A stretch of DNA of 64,000 nucleotides from Chromohalobacter sarecensis (GTDB taxonomy: Bacteria > Pseudomonadota > Gammaproteobacteria > Pseudomonadales > Halomonadaceae), in NCBI RefSeq assembly GCF_023061135.1, contig NZ_JAKGAN010000009.1:62001-126000 (forward strand). The letters run 5' to 3'. Positions 62,722 through 64,000 of this stretch are shown here, piece by piece. The first letter of the stretch is position 1. Each line of letters opens with the position of its first letter. The translations under genes were made by a program, and so were the position numbers. The notes beneath the pieces are model-generated. The model was not told the origin of the DNA. It made no database searches and saw only the letters and a program-made list of their open reading frames with translations.

Positions 62722-63489
62722 TTACTTGGCTTCTTCAACGAAATACTTGTTGTAGAGTTCCTTGTAGGTGCCGTTGTCCTTCAGGGTCGCCAGCGCTTCG
62801 TTGAACTGGTCCGCCAGTTCCTGATCGCGCTTGCGGAAGGCCACGCCGAAGCCATCACCGAAGTACTTCTTAGGCTCGGTGATCATCTCGCCGACGACTT
62901 TATAATCGCCTTCATCGCTATCCAGCAGGGTGGATTTGCCTATCGGGAAGTCCAGGAAGGCGATGTCGACGCGACCGGCATCCATGTCGAGGACGAGATC
63001 GTCGGCGGTGGAGTAACGGCTGATTTCGGCATCATCGCCAAACATGTCGGTGACGTAATTGTCCTGCAAGGTCCCGCGCTGCACCCCGATGGTCTTGTCT
63101 TCGAGCGTCTCCTTGGCGGGGAAGTCGATGCTGCTATCTTCCGGCGTGAACCACGCGGAGGGCGGTGTGATGTAGGGATCGGAGAAGAGCACAGTCTCCT
63201 TGCGGGCTTCGTTGATGGTCATCGAGGACATGATCGCGTCGTACTTACGCGCCATCAGGCCCGGAATGATACCGTCCCACGCCTGCACGACCCACTCGCA
63301 CTTCCTGTCGATCTCTTCGCAGATAGCGTTGCCGAGCTCGATATCGAAGCCGGTGAGTTCACCGTCGGCAGTACGGTATTCCATCGGCTCGTAAGGCACG
63401 TCGACGCCGATACGCAAGGTGTCCTGAGCGACGGCGCTGCCCGCCAGCAGGGCGCTACCGAGAAGGGTGATGGTCAGCAATTTTTTCAT
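62722..63489 (-). CDS. Periplasmic amino-acid-binding protein (lysine/arginine/ornithine or histidine type)
   Basis: This 255-residue protein has signal MKKLLTITLLGSALLAGSAVA with cleavage before QDTLR. The mature part has RIGVDVPYEPMEYRTADGEL, TGFDIELGNAICEEIDRKCE (a Cys pair flanks this region), SMTINEARKETVLFSDPYI and VGVQRGT-like IGVQRGTLQDNYV. This is the SBP_bac_3 fold of the HisJ/ArgT group. No permease or ATPase gene is in the window. Two palindromes lie in its leader. Confidence 0.93.
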   Translation of the reverse strand: MKKLLTITLLGSALLAGSAVAQDTLRIGVDVPYEPMEYRTADGELTGFDIELGNAICEEIDRKCEWVVQAWDGIIPGLMARKYDAIMSSMTINEARKETVLFSDPYITPPSAWFTPEDSSIDFPAKETLEDKTIGVQRGTLQDNYVTDMFGDDAEISRYSTADDLVLDMDAGRVDIAFLDFPIGKSTLLDSDEGDYKVVGEMITEPKKYFGDGFGVAFRKRDQELADQFNEALATLKDNGTYKELYNKYFVEEAK

Positions 63490-63787
63490 GGAAAGCTCTC
63501 TACGGAATTTGCAGTGTGTTGTTATGGAGCCGCCTCGTGAGCAGCCCTGAGTTTCACGTCTTGCAGCATAGCGAAGCGCCGCCGCGATGCCTAGCATCGC
63601 GTGGCTTGTCTAAAGCGCTGCTAGATAGGGTCAAAGTGGGGCATGCCCTTCCACCCCCTGATCAAGGATTGGCTTGCGGATGATGTGAGTCACATCCGTT
63701 AGAATTGAGTTGTTAACGCTTGCAGAAGGTGTAGTTTATTTCTCACGACAAAAGTAAAGAAATAAGCTATCGATCTTTCTGTATATG
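63490..63787. other. Leader/intergenic region with three palindromes and falling GC
   Basis: No gene is seen. CGCGATGC-CTA-GCATCGCG (63583-63601) and the perfect 15-mer GATGTGAGTCACATC (63682-63696) are candidate operator or hairpin sites for the binding-protein gene. TTATTTCT and AGAAATAA (63736-63765) form an A/T-rich hairpin just after the partial gene at the window end and may be its terminator. The DNA becomes clearly A/T-richer from about 63700. Confidence 0.55.
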
Positions 63788-64000
63788 TTATATTTCGCTG
63801 TCAGAATTCCAAACCCCTGTCGAAGCATGTTTCAAAAGACGCCCATATGCTTCAGTAAGCCTTTTATCAGGGGTCAATCGAATTCTCCTCTCCAATTGCT
63901 CACAGTATTTTTTTGCAATCATACGAGCCATTGAGTTTCCTTCGGTTTTTATGGCAACCTTAGTATGTCCTTCCGCTAAGGTCACGAGTGGGTATGTGTC
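63788..64000 (-). CDS. Partial gene of unknown function at window edge
   Basis: An open frame of 70 codons enters from outside the window and ends at 63788. The visible sequence includes DTYPLVTLAEGHTKVAIKTE, MARMIAKKYCEQLERRIRLT and LTEAYGRLLKHAST. I recognise no family. A GTG at 63985 could be a start, but no Shine-Dalgarno is evident and the frame stays open upstream. Base use is less GC-rich than the rest of the window, which may indicate an acquired segment. Confidence 0.45.
   Translation of the reverse strand, partial: DTYPLVTLAEGHTKVAIKTEGNSMARMIAKKYCEQLERRIRLTPDKRLTEAYGRLLKHASTGVWNSDSEI

Noticed and set aside
63682-63696. CRP site upstream of the binding-protein gene
   Set aside because: CRP needs TGTGA-N6-TCACA. 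Here the half-sites are separated by one base, so CRP cannot bind in the standard way. The palindrome is kept as an unassigned site.

Overview
The window is high-GC gammaproteobacterial DNA. I infer a halophilic Halomonadaceae member (Chromohalobacter/Halomonas-like). The inference rests on gene content and on order: queA-tgt-yajC-secD-secF, a bepA-tusA-like-perM region, dapA-bamC-purC, and a Pseudomonas-type split arginine succinyltransferase (aruF/aruG). No database search was possible, so species is not assigned.

Layout. 1-7.3 kb: a minus-strand guanidino-compound operon (guanidinobutyrase, YjiH-type membrane protein, AruI-like 2-ketoarginine decarboxylase, NCS1 permease, nitrilase-family amidase cut by the window edge). 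It reads from a visible sigma-54 promoter opposite its own PAS/AAA+/Fis activator. 7.3-13.1 kb: protein export and queuosine operon, then a tRNA-Leu(CAA). 13.4-22.8 kb: membrane PQQ glucose dehydrogenase, an EAL phosphodiesterase with a Cys/His head, an MliC-like lipoprotein, LysE, aidB, a divergent TetR/MFS pair with two operators, a Nudix protein and a glutathione peroxidase. 22.8-26.2 kb: fabV, a DUF2959-like lipoprotein and a GlxA/AraC regulator. 26.2-33.6 kb: a 157-bp MITE-like element set in the bepA stop codon, then bepA, a TusA-like gene, perM, bcp, and dapA-bamC-MBL-purC. 33.7-36.6 kb: trmO, GNAT, methyltransferase and SDR genes.

36.8-43.1 kb is the arginine succinyltransferase operon astC-aruF-aruG-astD-astB. 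With the first operon, the window therefore holds genes for two arginine-breakdown routes (guanidinobutyrate route and AST route). No astE is present. An apparently inserted block of about 8.65 kb follows: a divergent HTH regulator, a CocE/NonD-type serine hydrolase, a Tat-exported solute-binding protein, and a complete Dpp-type ABC transporter. It is bounded by two 63-bp copies of the astB 3' end (43002-43064 and 51715-51777). They differ at five positions, all synonymous. This is the most interesting structure in the window. It looks like a genomic island placed at the 3' end of a protein-coding gene, with no integrase left.

51.8-64 kb: GNAT, an SPFH/NfeD pair, an orphan MntA-type antitoxin followed by a 38-codon remnant of its HEPN partner, a CynX-type MFS, a mdaB/lysR/ygiN-like quinone cluster, a small and a larger uncharacterised membrane protein, DUF924, and a split adaptive-response pair (Ada-AlkA fusion plus separate Ogt). 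The Ada-AlkA gene is divergent from an AbrB-type membrane protein. An amino-acid binding protein and an A/T-rich edge holding an unrecognised partial gene close the window. Several control elements can be read directly: the sigma-54 promoter with paired upstream palindromes, TetR operators, SD-plus-ATG tandem repeats before tgt and at astB, and several hairpins.
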